Position numbers and translations under genes: made by a program | Notes under the pieces: generated by a model | Told to the model about the DNA's origin: nothing | Seen by the model: only the letters and a program-made list of their open reading frames with translations | Databases searched by the model: none | Source: an uncultured Clostridia bacterium | GTDB taxonomy: Bacteria > Bacillota > Clostridia > TANB77 > CAG-508 | Assembly (NCBI GenBank): GCA_934167835.1 | Contig: CAKPLZ010000008.1 | Coordinates: 1-59,262, forward strand | Direction of reading: 5' to 3' | Length of the DNA: 59,262 nucleotides | Shown here: positions 27,979 to 37,241 of the stretch, in pieces | Numbering within the stretch: position 1 is the first letter of the stretch | Layout: every line of letters begins with the position of its first letter

Positions 27979-28063
27979 GTATAAAACACCTTCTTTTATT
28001 TTTAGACTGGGAATATTATAACATATATTTATGAAATTGTAAACAGTTGTTCGTAATGTTATT

Positions 28064-28099
28064 TAAAAAATCACCTGCATTTTTCTTGCAGGTTGATTT
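28064..28099 (-). terminator. Terminator after the YitT gene
   Basis: AAAAATCAACCTGCA/TGCAGGTGATTTTTT on the minus strand is followed by a T-run, directly after the stop at 28100. Confidence 0.75.
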
Positions 28100-28972
28100 T
28101 TATTTATCCCTAAATCCCTCGCCATACACTTCTCTTGCATTTGTAATAACTATAAAAGCATTTTTATCTATTTCTTCTATTATTTTTCTGGCTTCTCTAA
28201 CTTCCACTCTAGACATTACACACATCAGCACTTTTCGTGGTTCTCTTTTATACATTCCTTCTGCATCTATAGCAGTTACGCCTCTATGTATTTCCTGGCC
28301 GATTCTGTCTGCTATTTCTTCCCACTTTGATGATATAATTACCAATTTTTTTGCAAAATTTATTCCTTCGAAAAATACATCCAAAGTTTTTCCCATTACA
28401 TATATTGCTAGTGCTGAATATAAACCTACTTCTATGTCTTTAAAATATATGACATTTGCGCCTACTATTAAAACATCAGTAATTACTATTAGTGTTCCTG
28501 TTTTTAAATATGGATTAAATGTTTTTATCACATTTGCCAAAAGGTCTGTTCCTCCTGTTGAACCATTTGCCTTTAGTACTATTGCTGTTCCTATTCCAAC
28601 TACAACAGAGCCATATAAAAAGGCCAAAAATCTGTCTAATGTTATTGGGTCAAAATTTGCAAATACATTTAAAAACAAAGATAAAACGGCTGTACCAATT
28701 AAAGCTTTTGCAAAAAACTTTTTTCCAACTCTAAAATACGCAAAACAAAATAATGGTATATTAATTATCAGCATTACTGTTCCTACTGGGAAACCAAACA
28801 TATAATATCCAATAGTAGCAATACCAGAAAATCCACCTGTTGACAACTGATTTGGAACTAAAAATAGCTCAATTCCTGCCGCCATTATTGCACAACCAAT
28901 TATAATTTTTAAAACATCCATTATAAAATCTTGTACATCTTGAAAAGTAATTTTTTTTATTTTATTTTTCAT
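28100..28972 (-). CDS. YitT-family membrane protein (DUF161 + DUF2179)
   Basis: I start at ATG 28970-28972 with AGGAG seven bases upstream, giving about 290 residues. Five membrane helices carry the repeated YitT pattern (GIELFLVPNQLSTGGFSGIA, VLKANGSTGGTDLLANVIK). A cytoplasmic DUF2179 domain follows (RKVLMCVMSRVEVREARKII, AFIVITNAREVYGEGF). The transported substrate is unknown. A 5' overlap with the pyrophosphorylase gene end suggests co-transcription with it. Confidence 0.92.
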   Translation of the reverse strand: MKNKIKKITFQDVQDFIMDVLKIIIGCAIMAAGIELFLVPNQLSTGGFSGIATIGYYMFGFPVGTVMLIINIPLFCFAYFRVGKKFFAKALIGTAVLSLFLNVFANFDPITLDRFLAFLYGSVVVGIGTAIVLKANGSTGGTDLLANVIKTFNPYLKTGTLIVITDVLIVGANVIYFKDIEVGLYSALAIYVMGKTLDVFFEGINFAKKLVIISSKWEEIADRIGQEIHRGVTAIDAEGMYKREPRKVLMCVMSRVEVREARKIIEEIDKNAFIVITNAREVYGEGFRDK

Positions 28973-29012
28973 ACTAAAACTCCTAAATTTATTATTTACT
29001 TTTTTCCTCTTT

Positions 29013-30245
29013 TCATTCACCTTGTAAACTGCTTACAAATCCCTCGTATAACTGTTTTGCTGTTTCTGGACTATCTACACCTTCTTTGTTTTTTATTGGC
29101 GCAAAGCACTGTTCTCTTACTCCTCGAACGACTGTTATATTTTCAAACTCATTAAAGCTATCAAAAATAAATTGTTCAAATTTATAACAATTTGGTTCTT
29201 TTGGAATAACTAAATTGCCATTTTCATCAATATACTTTGATTTTTTTGTTGCCACATGATAATTCATTTTTTTATTACTTAGCTTTTTTATTGCTTCAAT
29301 ACTATATAGATTGCACATAATATGTCCCTCTCCATATAGAAGCTCGCCTTGCTCATCTAAAGCATTGCGCATTTGTTCTGATATTTCTGTGTATTCAATT
29401 ACCTCAATTCTATTATTGTTTTTGCAAAGTACTCCAACCTTCTCTTCTGGGCAATTTTTAATTATAGTTTTTGTTCCAATTTGTTTTTCTTGTTTTATTG
29501 TTATTCCCAATAGTAATGGGTCTACGTATTGTACTAATATATTATCAACTGAGCCAATGAAAATCCATTCTATTTGCTTTTCTTCCATATCCTCAATAAT
29601 TTCATTTCGAGCCATTGAATTGAAAATTCCACCATTTCCGTCAGAAGCGAATTTTATTAGTCCATCTTCTCCAATTACTAATTTACCATTTTTATCTAAT
29701 AATGGTAATTCATTTTGTTTGAAAAATTTTATATATTCTTTAGGATATCCCCAAAAGCTCGCATTTTCAAAAGCTTTTATGGTTTCAATGTTGTTTTCAG
29801 GGCTTGTCATAATATAGCAATTGATATATACTCCATATTTTTCTCTTGCTTTTTTTAATTTTTCAATACTAACTTCGAAAAGAGTTTTCACCTTAGAATT
29901 TAGGTTTATTGGGAAAGTTCCCTTAGGTCCGGTATGCCCAAGCCTTGTTCCCTGGCCTCCAGCCATTATAGCAACAGCATATTTACCGTTTTTAATTACA
30001 CTGTCCCCTATTTTTTTATATTCATCAAGTTCACACTTTTCTAATTTTCCAGGATTAATGGCTTTAACTGGTTGAATTTTTTCAATGTTCTTAATGTTTG
30101 TTTTAGTTGTAGCCATCTTATACAATTGCTCTAATTCATCAAAATCTATACTCAATACTTGGTTAATAATTTCTTGATTATCTAATTTTATATGTTCTTG
30201 ATTATATTTGTTTAATATTTCTCTTGCTTGTTCTAATTTTTCCAT
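29013..30245 (-). CDS. UDP-sugar pyrophosphorylase (eukaryote-like UDPGP type 1)
   Basis: The 410-residue enzyme belongs to the UDPGP family that makes UDP-GlcNAc, UDP-GalNAc or UDP-glucose from UTP and the sugar 1-phosphate. The nucleotide-binding motif is AIMAGGQGTRLGHTGPKG. Other conserved blocks are GDGLIKFASDGNGGIF-like, FIGSVDNILVQYVDP and CNLYSIEAIKK. The helical N-terminus is also typical. This is not the GlmU type found in most bacteria. The exact sugar is not decided by sequence. It probably supplies precursors for wall or surface glycans. Confidence 0.88.
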   Translation of the reverse strand: MEKLEQAREILNKYNQEHIKLDNQEIINQVLSIDFDELEQLYKMATTKTNIKNIEKIQPVKAINPGKLEKCELDEYKKIGDSVIKNGKYAVAIMAGGQGTRLGHTGPKGTFPINLNSKVKTLFEVSIEKLKKAREKYGVYINCYIMTSPENNIETIKAFENASFWGYPKEYIKFFKQNELPLLDKNGKLVIGEDGLIKFASDGNGGIFNSMARNEIIEDMEEKQIEWIFIGSVDNILVQYVDPLLLGITIKQEKQIGTKTIIKNCPEEKVGVLCKNNNRIEVIEYTEISEQMRNALDEQGELLYGEGHIMCNLYSIEAIKKLSNKKMNYHVATKKSKYIDENGNLVIPKEPNCYKFEQFIFDSFNEFENITVVRGVREQCFAPIKNKEGVDSPETAKQLYEGFVSSLQGE

Positions 30246-30366
30246 TAAAGTTTCATCTCCTTTTACAATTGCCTAACTAATATATCACGTTTTTTTAATT
30301 TTGTCTACTCCTAATTATATTTGACAAATGTTACCAATTATGCTATCATTTTTTTAGGTGATGTAT

Positions 30367-30522
30367 ATGGAAGAGAAAAATAATGATATTGAAGTTGTTA
30401 TAGAAAATAATGGTGAATCCCTTGAAATTTCACCTGTCTATGAACATCTAACTGTTGCAAAACCAAAACCAAAAGAAGACAAAAAAAGTATAATTATTCC
30501 AGAAGTGAAAAAGAAAAATTAA
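30367..30522 (+). CDS. Small acidic/basic hypothetical protein
   Basis: This 51-residue ORF has ATG at 30367 with AGGTG six bases upstream. It reads MEEKNNDIEVVIENNGESLE, SPVYEHLTVAKPKPKEDKK, and ends in KKKN. There is no membrane segment or known family. The good ribosome binding site and amino-acid composition suggest a real gene. It lies just before the tRNA promoter. Confidence 0.5.
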   Translation: MEEKNNDIEVVIENNGESLEISPVYEHLTVAKPKPKEDKKSIIIPEVKKKN

Positions 30523-30538
30523 TTTTTTTAAAAATCAC

Positions 30539-30567
30539 TTGACATTTGTAAAAAAAATATGTATAAT
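30539..30567 (+). promoter_or_regulatory. Sigma-A promoter of the tRNA-Met gene
   Basis: TTGACA (30539-30544) and TATAAT (30562-30567) are both perfect consensus hexamers with a 17-bp spacer, 12 bp before the tRNA. Confidence 0.93.
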
Positions 30568-30579
30568 AGAATAGTTCTT

Positions 30580-30656
30580 GGCGAGATAGCTCAGTTGGCT
30601 AGAGCATTCGGTTCATACCCGACAGGTCGGTGGTTCGAATCCACTTCTCGCTACCA
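30580..30656 (+). tRNA. tRNA-Met (CAT), elongator type
   Basis: This 77-nt cloverleaf has acceptor GGCGAGA/TCTCGCT, D arm GCTC...GAGC, anticodon loop TTCATAC (CAT), T arm GGTGG TTCGAAT CCACT and an encoded CCA. Position 1 pairs with 72 and the anticodon stem lacks the three G:C pairs of initiators. It is therefore elongator Met (a lysidine-modified Ile tRNA is less likely). Confidence 0.95.
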
Positions 30657-30657
30657 A

Positions 30658-30688
30658 AACTGAAACATTTTGTTTCAGTTTTATTTTT
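30658..30688 (+). terminator. Terminator after tRNA-Met
   Basis: The hairpin AACTGAAAC/GTTTCAGTT is followed by TTTATTTTTT. Confidence 0.8.
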
Positions 30689-30773
30689 TATATAAAAAAT
30701 AACTCACTATATTAAGTGAGAAAAAAAATAATCTTTTATATATTAAACTAATATTTTTCATTTTAAGGAATAT

Positions 30774-31127
30774 TGGTGGAGATGGAGGGAGTCGAACCCT
30801 CGTCCAGTATTCTATCCATATAAACTTCTACAAGTTTAGTTTATTATAAACATTCCCTCAAACCCTCGCAAATAAACACGCTTGGATTTTTGGTAGCCAA
30901 ATAGTTACCCATTATTTCCTTGGCAAGAAATAATTTTGTTTCCTACTTTAATCGACGCCTTTTTTATGCCAGTAGGCCTCATAAGAAGACGACGCGCCAA
31001 ACTAGGCAGCGTATGCTAATTCATTATCAGCGTTTAATTTTAATTCGCTTTTTTATAGTGGCCAAAGCGACCATCCACTACTTGCTATTTACATTTCAAA
31101 AATATCGTCAAAGCCAAATACATCCCC
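30774..31127 (-). ncRNA. ssrA: Transfer-messenger RNA (tmRNA)
   Basis: The 5' end GGGGATG (31121-31127) pairs with the 3' end CATCTCC before an encoded ACCA (30774-30777). The T arm GAGGGTTCGACTCCCTC is intact. The tag ORF ends GCT GAT AAT GAA TTA GCA TAC GCT GCC TAG (31002-31031), giving a tag that ends ADNELAYAA. The resume codon is probably a few codons earlier. Together with SmpB (also in this window) it rescues ribosomes stalled on broken mRNAs or hungry codons. Confidence 0.96.
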
Positions 31128-31139
31128 GAGTACTTTTAT

Positions 31140-31169
31140 ATTATACTACGAAATTACGGATATTGTCAA
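31140..31169 (-). promoter_or_regulatory. Promoter of ssrA
   Basis: On the minus strand, TTGACA (31164-31169) and TATAAT (31140-31145) have an 18-bp spacer, 12 nt before the tmRNA 5' end. Confidence 0.9.
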
Positions 31170-31219
31170 TATTTTCTGTTTCTTTTTGACAAAAAAATAA
31201 GGCGTTATGCCCTATTTTT

Positions 31220-31570
31220 TTAGCTTACTTTTTTCTTTCCAAAAGTTATATCTTGGAATAAGAAATTTTTGAATCCTTGCCATGTAATTTCTTGGTGTAA
31301 GAATTCATTTATTTCGTCTTCAATCTTTTGTTCATAAGGTGTAAGTTCCACTTTGATTTCATAAGTTAAAATTCCTTTTAACTTAGACCAGAAAGATGGT
31401 TTTGCTGGTAAATTTGTTCCAGTTTTGCAAACTCTAAAAGCAGAGTTTCCACCAGATACTGGGCTTCCAACATTACCTGCATGTTCAGTTCCAACGCCAC
31501 CTATTCCTCCAGCATTTTCCATTCCACCATTAGTTCCGTCTATTGGAATAAATTTTGATACTTCCTTCAT
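31220..31570 (-). CDS. Hypothetical protein with Gly-rich N-terminus
   Basis: The product has 116 residues and the ribosome binding site is strong (GGGAGG). The first 45 residues are rich in Gly (GGMENAGGIGGVGTEHAGN). The C-terminal 60 are mixed helical (WSKLKGILTYEIKVELTPYE, EIINEFLHQE-like, GFKNFLFQDITFGKK). It has no signal peptide or membrane segment. No family is recognised. It lies between mtaB and ssrA on its own. Confidence 0.6.
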   Translation of the reverse strand: MKEVSKFIPIDGTNGGMENAGGIGGVGTEHAGNVGSPVSGGNSAFRVCKTGTNLPAKPSFWSKLKGILTYEIKVELTPYEQKIEDEINEFLHQEITWQGFKNFLFQDITFGKKKVS

Positions 31571-31738
31571 ATTTTTCCTCCCCTTTTAAAGTTTTTGAGA
31601 TTTTTCTTTTGTAAAGTAATTATCTCTTTTAATGTCTACATATATTTTATACTACATTTTCCTTTAATAATCAATACTTTTTTTGAATATTTTCTTTACA
31701 TTTTCATTACAAAAATATGACAAAATTGTAATATTTTG

Positions 31739-33033
31739 TCATATTTTTTCGCCCAATAATTCTAGTCCTTCTCTTTTTATAATTTTTACTGTTTCTAAGG
31801 TATTTTCTAAGTTTTCTCCTTTAGTTTTAACCATTATATAATTAGTTGTATGTCCCTCTGTATAACCATCATGTACTGTTGTTTCAAATAATACTTCTAG
31901 TTTCTTTCCGATAAATCTATCTAAAAATTCTTCCTCGTTTTCATCAGATAATTTTATTAATTTATTGCTTCTTGCATCTTTTATTTTAGGATCTATTTGG
32001 TCTTTCATTTTAGCAGCTACTGTTCCTTTTCTTTGTGAATACTTGAATATGTGCATTTTTGCAAATTTTATTCTCTTTAGAAAATCATAGGTTGTATTGA
32101 ATTCCTTTTCTGTTTCGCCTGGGAAACCAACTATTATGTCTGTTGTAAGTGCTACACTTGGAAATTTTGCTCTTAGTAGGTTTACGCCGTGTTCAAATTC
32201 TTGTATTGTGTATTTTCTATTCATTCTTTTTAATGTTTCATCACAGCCACTTTGAAGTGATAAGTGGAAATGGTCACATATTTTGTCTACATTTCCTAAT
32301 CTTTCTACAAATTCCTCTGTGATTAAATTTGGTTCTAATGAACCTAAGCGGATTCTTTTTAAGCCTTCTATTTTGTTTATTTGTTCTAACAAATCAATTA
32401 GCCTTGTTCCATCTTCAAAATCTTTCCCATAAGATGCTACATGTATTCCTGTTATTACAACTTCTTTTATTCCATTTTTTACAATGTTTTGTATTTCTTT
32501 TATTACACTCTCTGTTTTTCTGCTTCTTACTCTTCCTTTAGCATACGGAATTATGCAGTATGAGCAAAAGTTGTTACATCCATCTTGAACCTTTATTACT
32601 GCTCTTGTTTTTTCAGTATATGTAACTGTTCCAAAGTCTTGAAATTCTTTTTCTTCCTCAATTTTATTTACTTCTTCTTGTTTTGTATTTGAGTAGTTTT
32701 CTACTATTTTAACAATATTAGATTTATCTGAATTTCCAACTATTATATCTAATTCTTCTATTTTTTCAAGTTCTTCTTTATTAACTTGTGCATAGCAACC
32801 GTGTTGCAACTACTATTGCATCTGGATTGTGTGCCTTTGCTTGCCTTATAATTTGCCTAGATTTTTTATCTGCCATGTTTGTTACTGTGCATGTATTTAT
32901 AATGTATATATCAGCTTTTTCATCAAATTCTAGTTTTTGATACCCGTTTTCTATAAACTTTTGTGCCATTGCATTTGTTTCATATTGATTTACTTTGCAA
33001 CCGTAATGTATAAAAAGCTACTGTTTTCTTCAT
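31739..33033 (-). CDS. mtaB: tRNA t6A37 methylthiotransferase MtaB, two CGG shifts
   Basis: The radical-SAM enzyme converts t6A to ms2t6A at tRNA position 37. The start is ATG 33031-33033. MKKTVAFYTL is followed by CGG (33001-33003). Skipping the C gives GCKVNQYETNAMAQKFIENG, the invariant MtaB N-terminus with its first cluster Cys. After NTCTVTNMADKKSRQIIRQA and IVVAT comes a second CGG (32799-32801), skipped to GCYAQVNKEEL with the third cluster Cys. The radical-SAM site CNNFCSYCIIPYAKGRVRSR and GFPGETEKEF follow. The total is 430 residues, normal. Both shifts fall inside invariant motifs with no residue gained or lost. The gene ends with TGA. Confidence 0.93.
32799..32801 (-). other. In-frame CGG, +1 shift site (mtaB, site b)
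   Basis: The reading is GCA ACA CGG TTG CTA TGC. Skipping the C gives ACA GGT TGC TAT GCA CAA (TGCYAQ), the conserved third-Cys motif of methylthiotransferases. Confidence 0.95.
33001..33003 (-). other. In-frame CGG, +1 shift site (mtaB, site a)
   Basis: The reading is ACA TTA CGG TTG CAA AGT AAA, with a stop soon after. Skipping the C gives TTA GGT TGC AAA GTA AAT CAA TAT (LGCKVNQY), invariant in the family. Confidence 0.95.
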
Positions 33034-33034
33034 T

Positions 33035-35305
33035 TTATTGCTCCTCACTGTTACCAACAGTAGTTTCTTCACTTGCTACTGGTGGTTTTGCCATTTTTAA
33101 TTCTTCCCATCTTTCTTTTGGCATCAATGTTTTTCTTGGTTTGCTTCCTTCATATCCTGAAATTATTCCTCTTGCTTCCATTTGGTCTATTATTCTGCCA
33201 GCTCTTGTGTATCCTATTTTAAATCTTCTTTGTAACCCTGATGCTGATATTTGTCCCATATCAACTGCCATATCAATTGCATCCATTAAAAGCTCATCTG
33301 TATCATCATCTTCTGAATTATCTAGTTCTTGGTCAGTTGTGTTTGCTTTTTCTATTTTTTCAATTATATCATCACTGTATGTTGGTCCACCATTATTTTT
33401 TAGGAATGTTACTATTTTTTCAACTTCACTATCAGATATAAATGCGCCTTGAACTCTTTGTGGTTTTATTGTTCCTGATGGATAAAATAGCATATCTCCT
33501 TTTCCTAATAATTTTTCAGCACCTATTGAATCTATTATTGTTCTTGAGTCTACGCCTGATGTTACTGCAAATGCAATTCTACTTGCAATGTTAGCTTTAA
33601 TGACACCTGTGATAACATCAACTGATGGTCTTTGTGTTGCAATAACCAAGTGCATTCCAGCAGCTCTGGCCATTTGCGCTAGTCTACAAATTGCATCTTC
33701 TACATCTTTTGCTGCAACCATCATTAAATCAGCAAGCTCATCTATTATGATTACAATTTGAGGTAATTTTTCCTCAACGCCTTCTTCTTCTAGTGCTTGG
33801 TTATAGCCTGTAATATCTCTTACATTTTTTTCAGCAAATAAATGATATCTATTTACCATTTCTTGAACTGCCCATTGTAAAGCACCTGCAGCCTTTTTAG
33901 GGTCTGTTACAACTGGTATTAATAAGTGTGGAATTCCATTATATACTGATAGTTCTACTACTTTTGGGTCTACCATTACAAGTTTTACTTCACTTGGTTT
34001 TGCTTTGTATATAATACTTGTAATTAATGTGTTTATACATACACTCTTTCCAGAACCTGTACTTCCTGCTATAAGAACGTGTGGCATTTTTGCTATATCT
34101 GCAACAATTGTTTCTCCTGCTGCATCACGGCCAACTGCAAATGCAAGTTTTGATTTTGCCTCTTGGAATTTAGGGTCTGCAATTATATCTCTTAAAACTA
34201 CCATATCTTTTTCTTTGTTTGGAATTTCTATTCCAACTGCTTGTTTTCCTGGAATTGGTGCTTCTATTCTTATACTTTCTGCTGCTAAATTAAGAGCAAT
34301 ATCATCTGCTAAATTTGCAATTTTACTTACTCTTACTCCTTCTGCGGGTTTTAATTCATATCTTGTAATAGTTGGTCCTACTGAAACATTTTCAACTTTT
34401 GCTGCTACTCCGAAGCTATGTAATGTTCTTTGTAATTTACTTGCTGTATCAGTAATTGCCTTTTTGCTGTTCTTAGCAGTTGCTTTTCCTTCTTTTAGGA
34501 ATTCAATTGGTGGAAATTCATAGTTTTGGTCTTCAACTGTTAATGTGTGTTCTAGTGTTAGCACTTCTTTTGATTTATCTTCCTTTGTTTCTTCTTGTTT
34601 TTTGAATAATCCATTTTCACTTGCCATTTTGATATTAATTTGATTGTCTAAAACTTCTGCTTCTTTGCTTTCCAATTCTCTTAATTCTTTTTTGCTTCGT
34701 TGTTTTTCTTTTAGTTTTTCAACACTATTTTTGATTCCTGAAATTTTTGGTTCTACTACTTCATCATCTTCGTTATCTACAATTGTATTTTCTTTTTTAG
34801 TTCTTACTTTTTCTCTTGCTTCTCGTTTTTCTATGTTTCTTTCTTTTCTTTCTTCAACTATTTCTTTTACCTTTTCAGCAGGCTTTATTCCATACATGAA
34901 TATAGAAAGTATTACAATTACTCCTACAGAAATAACTACTGTGCTAAGTTTTCCAACTAAACATATCAGCCAATTTGTAAATGTTGTACCAACTAGTCCT
35001 GTGTTTCCTCCAAGAACAGTTATTATAACTGCTATTGCTATTACTAGGCTTAGGTATTGTAATAGCTTAATAGTTATGGTTCTTTTGTCTTGCTCACAAG
35101 CTAAGTTTACAGCTGCTGCGAATATAGCAATTGGAATTAGATATTCAATCCATCCTATTGCATATTCTAACTGTGGAATTAGGTTTTGTCCTATAGTTCC
35201 TGGTTTTCCATAAATTAATACACCTAAAACTATACTTACCACAAATAATAATACAACTTCTATATCTAAATTATTTCTTTGTTTTTTCTTTTTTCTTCTT
35301 CCCAT
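33035..35305 (-). CDS. ftsK: FtsK/SpoIIIE DNA translocase
   Basis: The 756-residue protein has four N-terminal membrane helices (about 15-165), a charged linker, and the motor domain from about 260. Walker A is IAGSTGSGKSVCINTLI, Walker B is IVIIIDELADLMM, and RPSVDVITGVIKANIASRIA is conserved. The C-terminal gamma domain (MGQISASGLQRRFKIGYTRA GRIIDQME) reads KOPS/SRS sites. It pumps chromosomal DNA through the division septum. The stop is 1 bp before the mtaB start, so the two genes are probably co-transcribed. Confidence 0.96.
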   Translation of the reverse strand: MGRRKKKKQRNNLDIEVVLLFVVSIVLGVLIYGKPGTIGQNLIPQLEYAIGWIEYLIPIAIFAAAVNLACEQDKRTITIKLLQYLSLVIAIAVIITVLGGNTGLVGTTFTNWLICLVGKLSTVVISVGVIVILSIFMYGIKPAEKVKEIVEERKERNIEKREAREKVRTKKENTIVDNEDDEVVEPKISGIKNSVEKLKEKQRSKKELRELESKEAEVLDNQINIKMASENGLFKKQEETKEDKSKEVLTLEHTLTVEDQNYEFPPIEFLKEGKATAKNSKKAITDTASKLQRTLHSFGVAAKVENVSVGPTITRYELKPAEGVRVSKIANLADDIALNLAAESIRIEAPIPGKQAVGIEIPNKEKDMVVLRDIIADPKFQEAKSKLAFAVGRDAAGETIVADIAKMPHVLIAGSTGSGKSVCINTLITSIIYKAKPSEVKLVMVDPKVVELSVYNGIPHLLIPVVTDPKKAAGALQWAVQEMVNRYHLFAEKNVRDITGYNQALEEEGVEEKLPQIVIIIDELADLMMVAAKDVEDAICRLAQMARAAGMHLVIATQRPSVDVITGVIKANIASRIAFAVTSGVDSRTIIDSIGAEKLLGKGDMLFYPSGTIKPQRVQGAFISDSEVEKIVTFLKNNGGPTYSDDIIEKIEKANTTDQELDNSEDDDTDELLMDAIDMAVDMGQISASGLQRRFKIGYTRAGRIIDQMEARGIISGYEGSKPRKTLMPKERWEELKMAKPPVASEETTVGNSEEQ

Positions 35306-35368
35306 ATTTTTCTCCTCTATTTAATAAAAAGCCAGAAAAATTAGTTTCTTCTGACTTTCAGATATTAA

Positions 35369-35827
35369 TTATTTAAGCTCATTACGATTTTGTTCTATTG
35401 TCTTTAATGCTTCTGTTATAGAACCATTTATATTATGTATTGCATTTTCTAAATTTTCAAGTATTCCATCTGCATAGTCTTTTGTTCCTTTAGTAATCTC
35501 CCTAGACATTTCGTTTGCTGTTTCTATTATCTCTGCTTTTTGCTCATAAGCTTTTCTTGTTATTTCATGTTCATCAATCATTGAAATTATTCTATTTTCA
35601 GCTTCTCTAACTATGTCGTCAGCTTCTTTTTGAGCTTCATCTAAAATTCTTGCTCTTTCTTCTTTTATCCATTTAGCTTGCTTTAATTCATCTGGAAGCT
35701 TTAATCTTATATCTTTTATTATCTCTAAAACTTCTTCTTTATCTACAATTGCCTTTTCTGTAAAAGGAACTGATTTACTTTTTTCTAATATATCCTCTAA
35801 TGTTTCTAATAATGTAAAAATCTCCAT
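35369..35827 (-). CDS. Coiled-coil protein, ATP-synthase-B/DivIVA-like
   Basis: The 152-residue, almost wholly helical and charged protein has a long coiled coil (about 50-125, RARILDEAQKEADDIVREAE). Similar small proteins lie next to rsmD/coaD in many Clostridia and are labelled ATPase or DivIVA-like. The role may be in division or envelope scaffolding. It starts 5 bp after rsmD ends. Confidence 0.75.
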   Translation of the reverse strand: MEIFTLLETLEDILEKSKSVPFTEKAIVDKEEVLEIIKDIRLKLPDELKQAKWIKEERARILDEAQKEADDIVREAENRIISMIDEHEITRKAYEQKAEIIETANEMSREITKGTKDYADGILENLENAIHNINGSITEALKTIEQNRNELK

Positions 35828-35832
35828 TGTTT

Positions 35833-36387
35833 TTACTCCTTTCGAATAAATATGAGTATAGCTCGCCCATATTTTCTTTTATCAAAAATTTGAATTCCTT
35901 TTGTTGTGATTGTCTTTTCTTTTTCTGTATCATCTGTTTCTACAATAATAATTCCTTCTTTTGATAATAAACCTAATGTTATAATTTTCTCTATTGCAAT
36001 ATTTGCGAATTCAGTTTTATAGGGTGGATCTAAGTAAATTATATCGAATTTATAATTAGTGTTTGCCAAATATTCTAAAGCCTGGTTGTAATCCTTATTT
36101 AATATAGTTATCTTACCTTCAGTTCTGGTATTCTTCACATTTGCTTCAATAATCTTTACTGCATCCTTTGAATTGTCACATAAAACCGCTTTTTCGGCAC
36201 CTCTACTTATTGCCTCAATACCTATTGCGCCACTTCCAGCAAATAAGTCTAAAACTTTTTTATCTGCAATTTCAAATTGAATTATATTAAATAAAGCTTC
36301 TTTAACTCTATCTAGAGTAGGCCTAGTATTCATTCCCTCTAAGGCAACTAACTTTTTTCCTCTAGCACTTCCACTAATTACCCTCAT
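35833..36387 (-). CDS. rsmD: 16S rRNA (guanine-966-N2)-methyltransferase RsmD
   Basis: The 184-residue SAM enzyme begins MRVISGSARGKKL. Motif I is KVLDLFAGSGAIGIEAISRG and the catalytic motif is IIYLDPPYKTE. Length and motifs fit RsmD. It is co-oriented with the coiled-coil gene, 5 bp apart. Confidence 0.95.
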   Translation of the reverse strand: MRVISGSARGKKLVALEGMNTRPTLDRVKEALFNIIQFEIADKKVLDLFAGSGAIGIEAISRGAEKAVLCDNSKDAVKIIEANVKNTRTEGKITILNKDYNQALEYLANTNYKFDIIYLDPPYKTEFANIAIEKIITLGLLSKEGIIIVETDDTEKEKTITTKGIQIFDKRKYGRAILIFIRKE

Positions 36388-36572
36388 AAACTTCCTTTTC
36401 CTGCATATACATATATTCTATTCGATTTTTAGAATATGTCAAGAGTATTGACAAAAATGTAATATTATTTTAATATTCTTGTAATAATTCTTGAGTTTGT
36501 AATAATTTTGTTTTATTTCTGTTATATTATACCTTATTTTGTAATAATTATCAATAGTTTCTAAGAAATTTT

Positions 36573-36604
36573 ATGCCAAAGGCGTTTGCCTTTGGCATTT
36601 TTTT
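36573..36604. terminator. Terminator hairpin ATGCCAAAGGC/GCCTTTGGCAT
   Basis: An 11-bp stem with T- and A-rich flanks lies directly after the upp stop codon. It probably works in both directions. Confidence 0.75.
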
Positions 36605-37229
36605 ATTTTGTTCCGAAAATTCTGTCTCCTGCATCTCCTAATCCTGGTAAAATGTAAGCTTTCTCATTTAATTGTCTGTCTATTGATGTACAGTATATTT
36701 GCACATCTGGATGTTTTTCTTCTATCATTTTAATTCCTTCTGGTGCTGCTATTATGCAAAGGAATTTGATTTTTTTAACTCCTTTTTCTTTTAATAGCTC
36801 TATTGCATCTAAGCCTGAGCCGCCTGTTGCAAGCATTGGATCTAGAATTATAACTTCTCTTTTTTCAATGTCTTTTGGAACTTTGAAGAAGTATACATTT
36901 GGTTTGAATGTTTCTTCATCTCTATACATTCCTATATGGCCTATTTTAGCATTTGGAACCATGTTTATTATTCCATCTAACATTCCTGTTCCTGCTCTTA
37001 AAATTGGTACAAATGCATAGTTGTCTTCGTTAATTTTTCTTGTTTTCATTTTTTCCATTGGTGTTTCAATTTCTGTTTCATACATTTGAGCATCTTTTAG
37101 AGCTTCATAGCAAAGTAATTCTCCTAATTCAGAAATAATTTCTCTAAATTCCTTTGTTCCTGTTTTTTTGTCTCTAAGTATTGCTAGTTTGTGTTCAATT
37201 AGTGGGTGTTTTAATTCGATTGCTTTCAT
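36603..37229 (-). CDS. upp: Uracil phosphoribosyltransferase
   Basis: The 208-residue salvage enzyme makes UMP from uracil and PRPP. It has ILRAGTGMLDGI, the PRPP loop LDPMLATGGSGLDAI, and the C-terminal uracil site ILPGLGDAGDRIFGTK. Length is normal. It follows argS after 12 bp. Confidence 0.97.
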   Translation of the reverse strand: MKAIELKHPLIEHKLAILRDKKTGTKEFREIISELGELLCYEALKDAQMYETEIETPMEKMKTRKINEDNYAFVPILRAGTGMLDGIINMVPNAKIGHIGMYRDEETFKPNVYFFKVPKDIEKREVIILDPMLATGGSGLDAIELLKEKGVKKIKFLCIIAAPEGIKMIEEKHPDVQIYCTSIDRQLNEKAYILPGLGDAGDRIFGTK

Positions 37230-37241
37230 TAAAATTCCTCC

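Noticed and set aside
30774..31127. Plus-strand open frame across the tmRNA
   Set aside because: It has no ribosome binding site and is the complement of a well-supported structural RNA.
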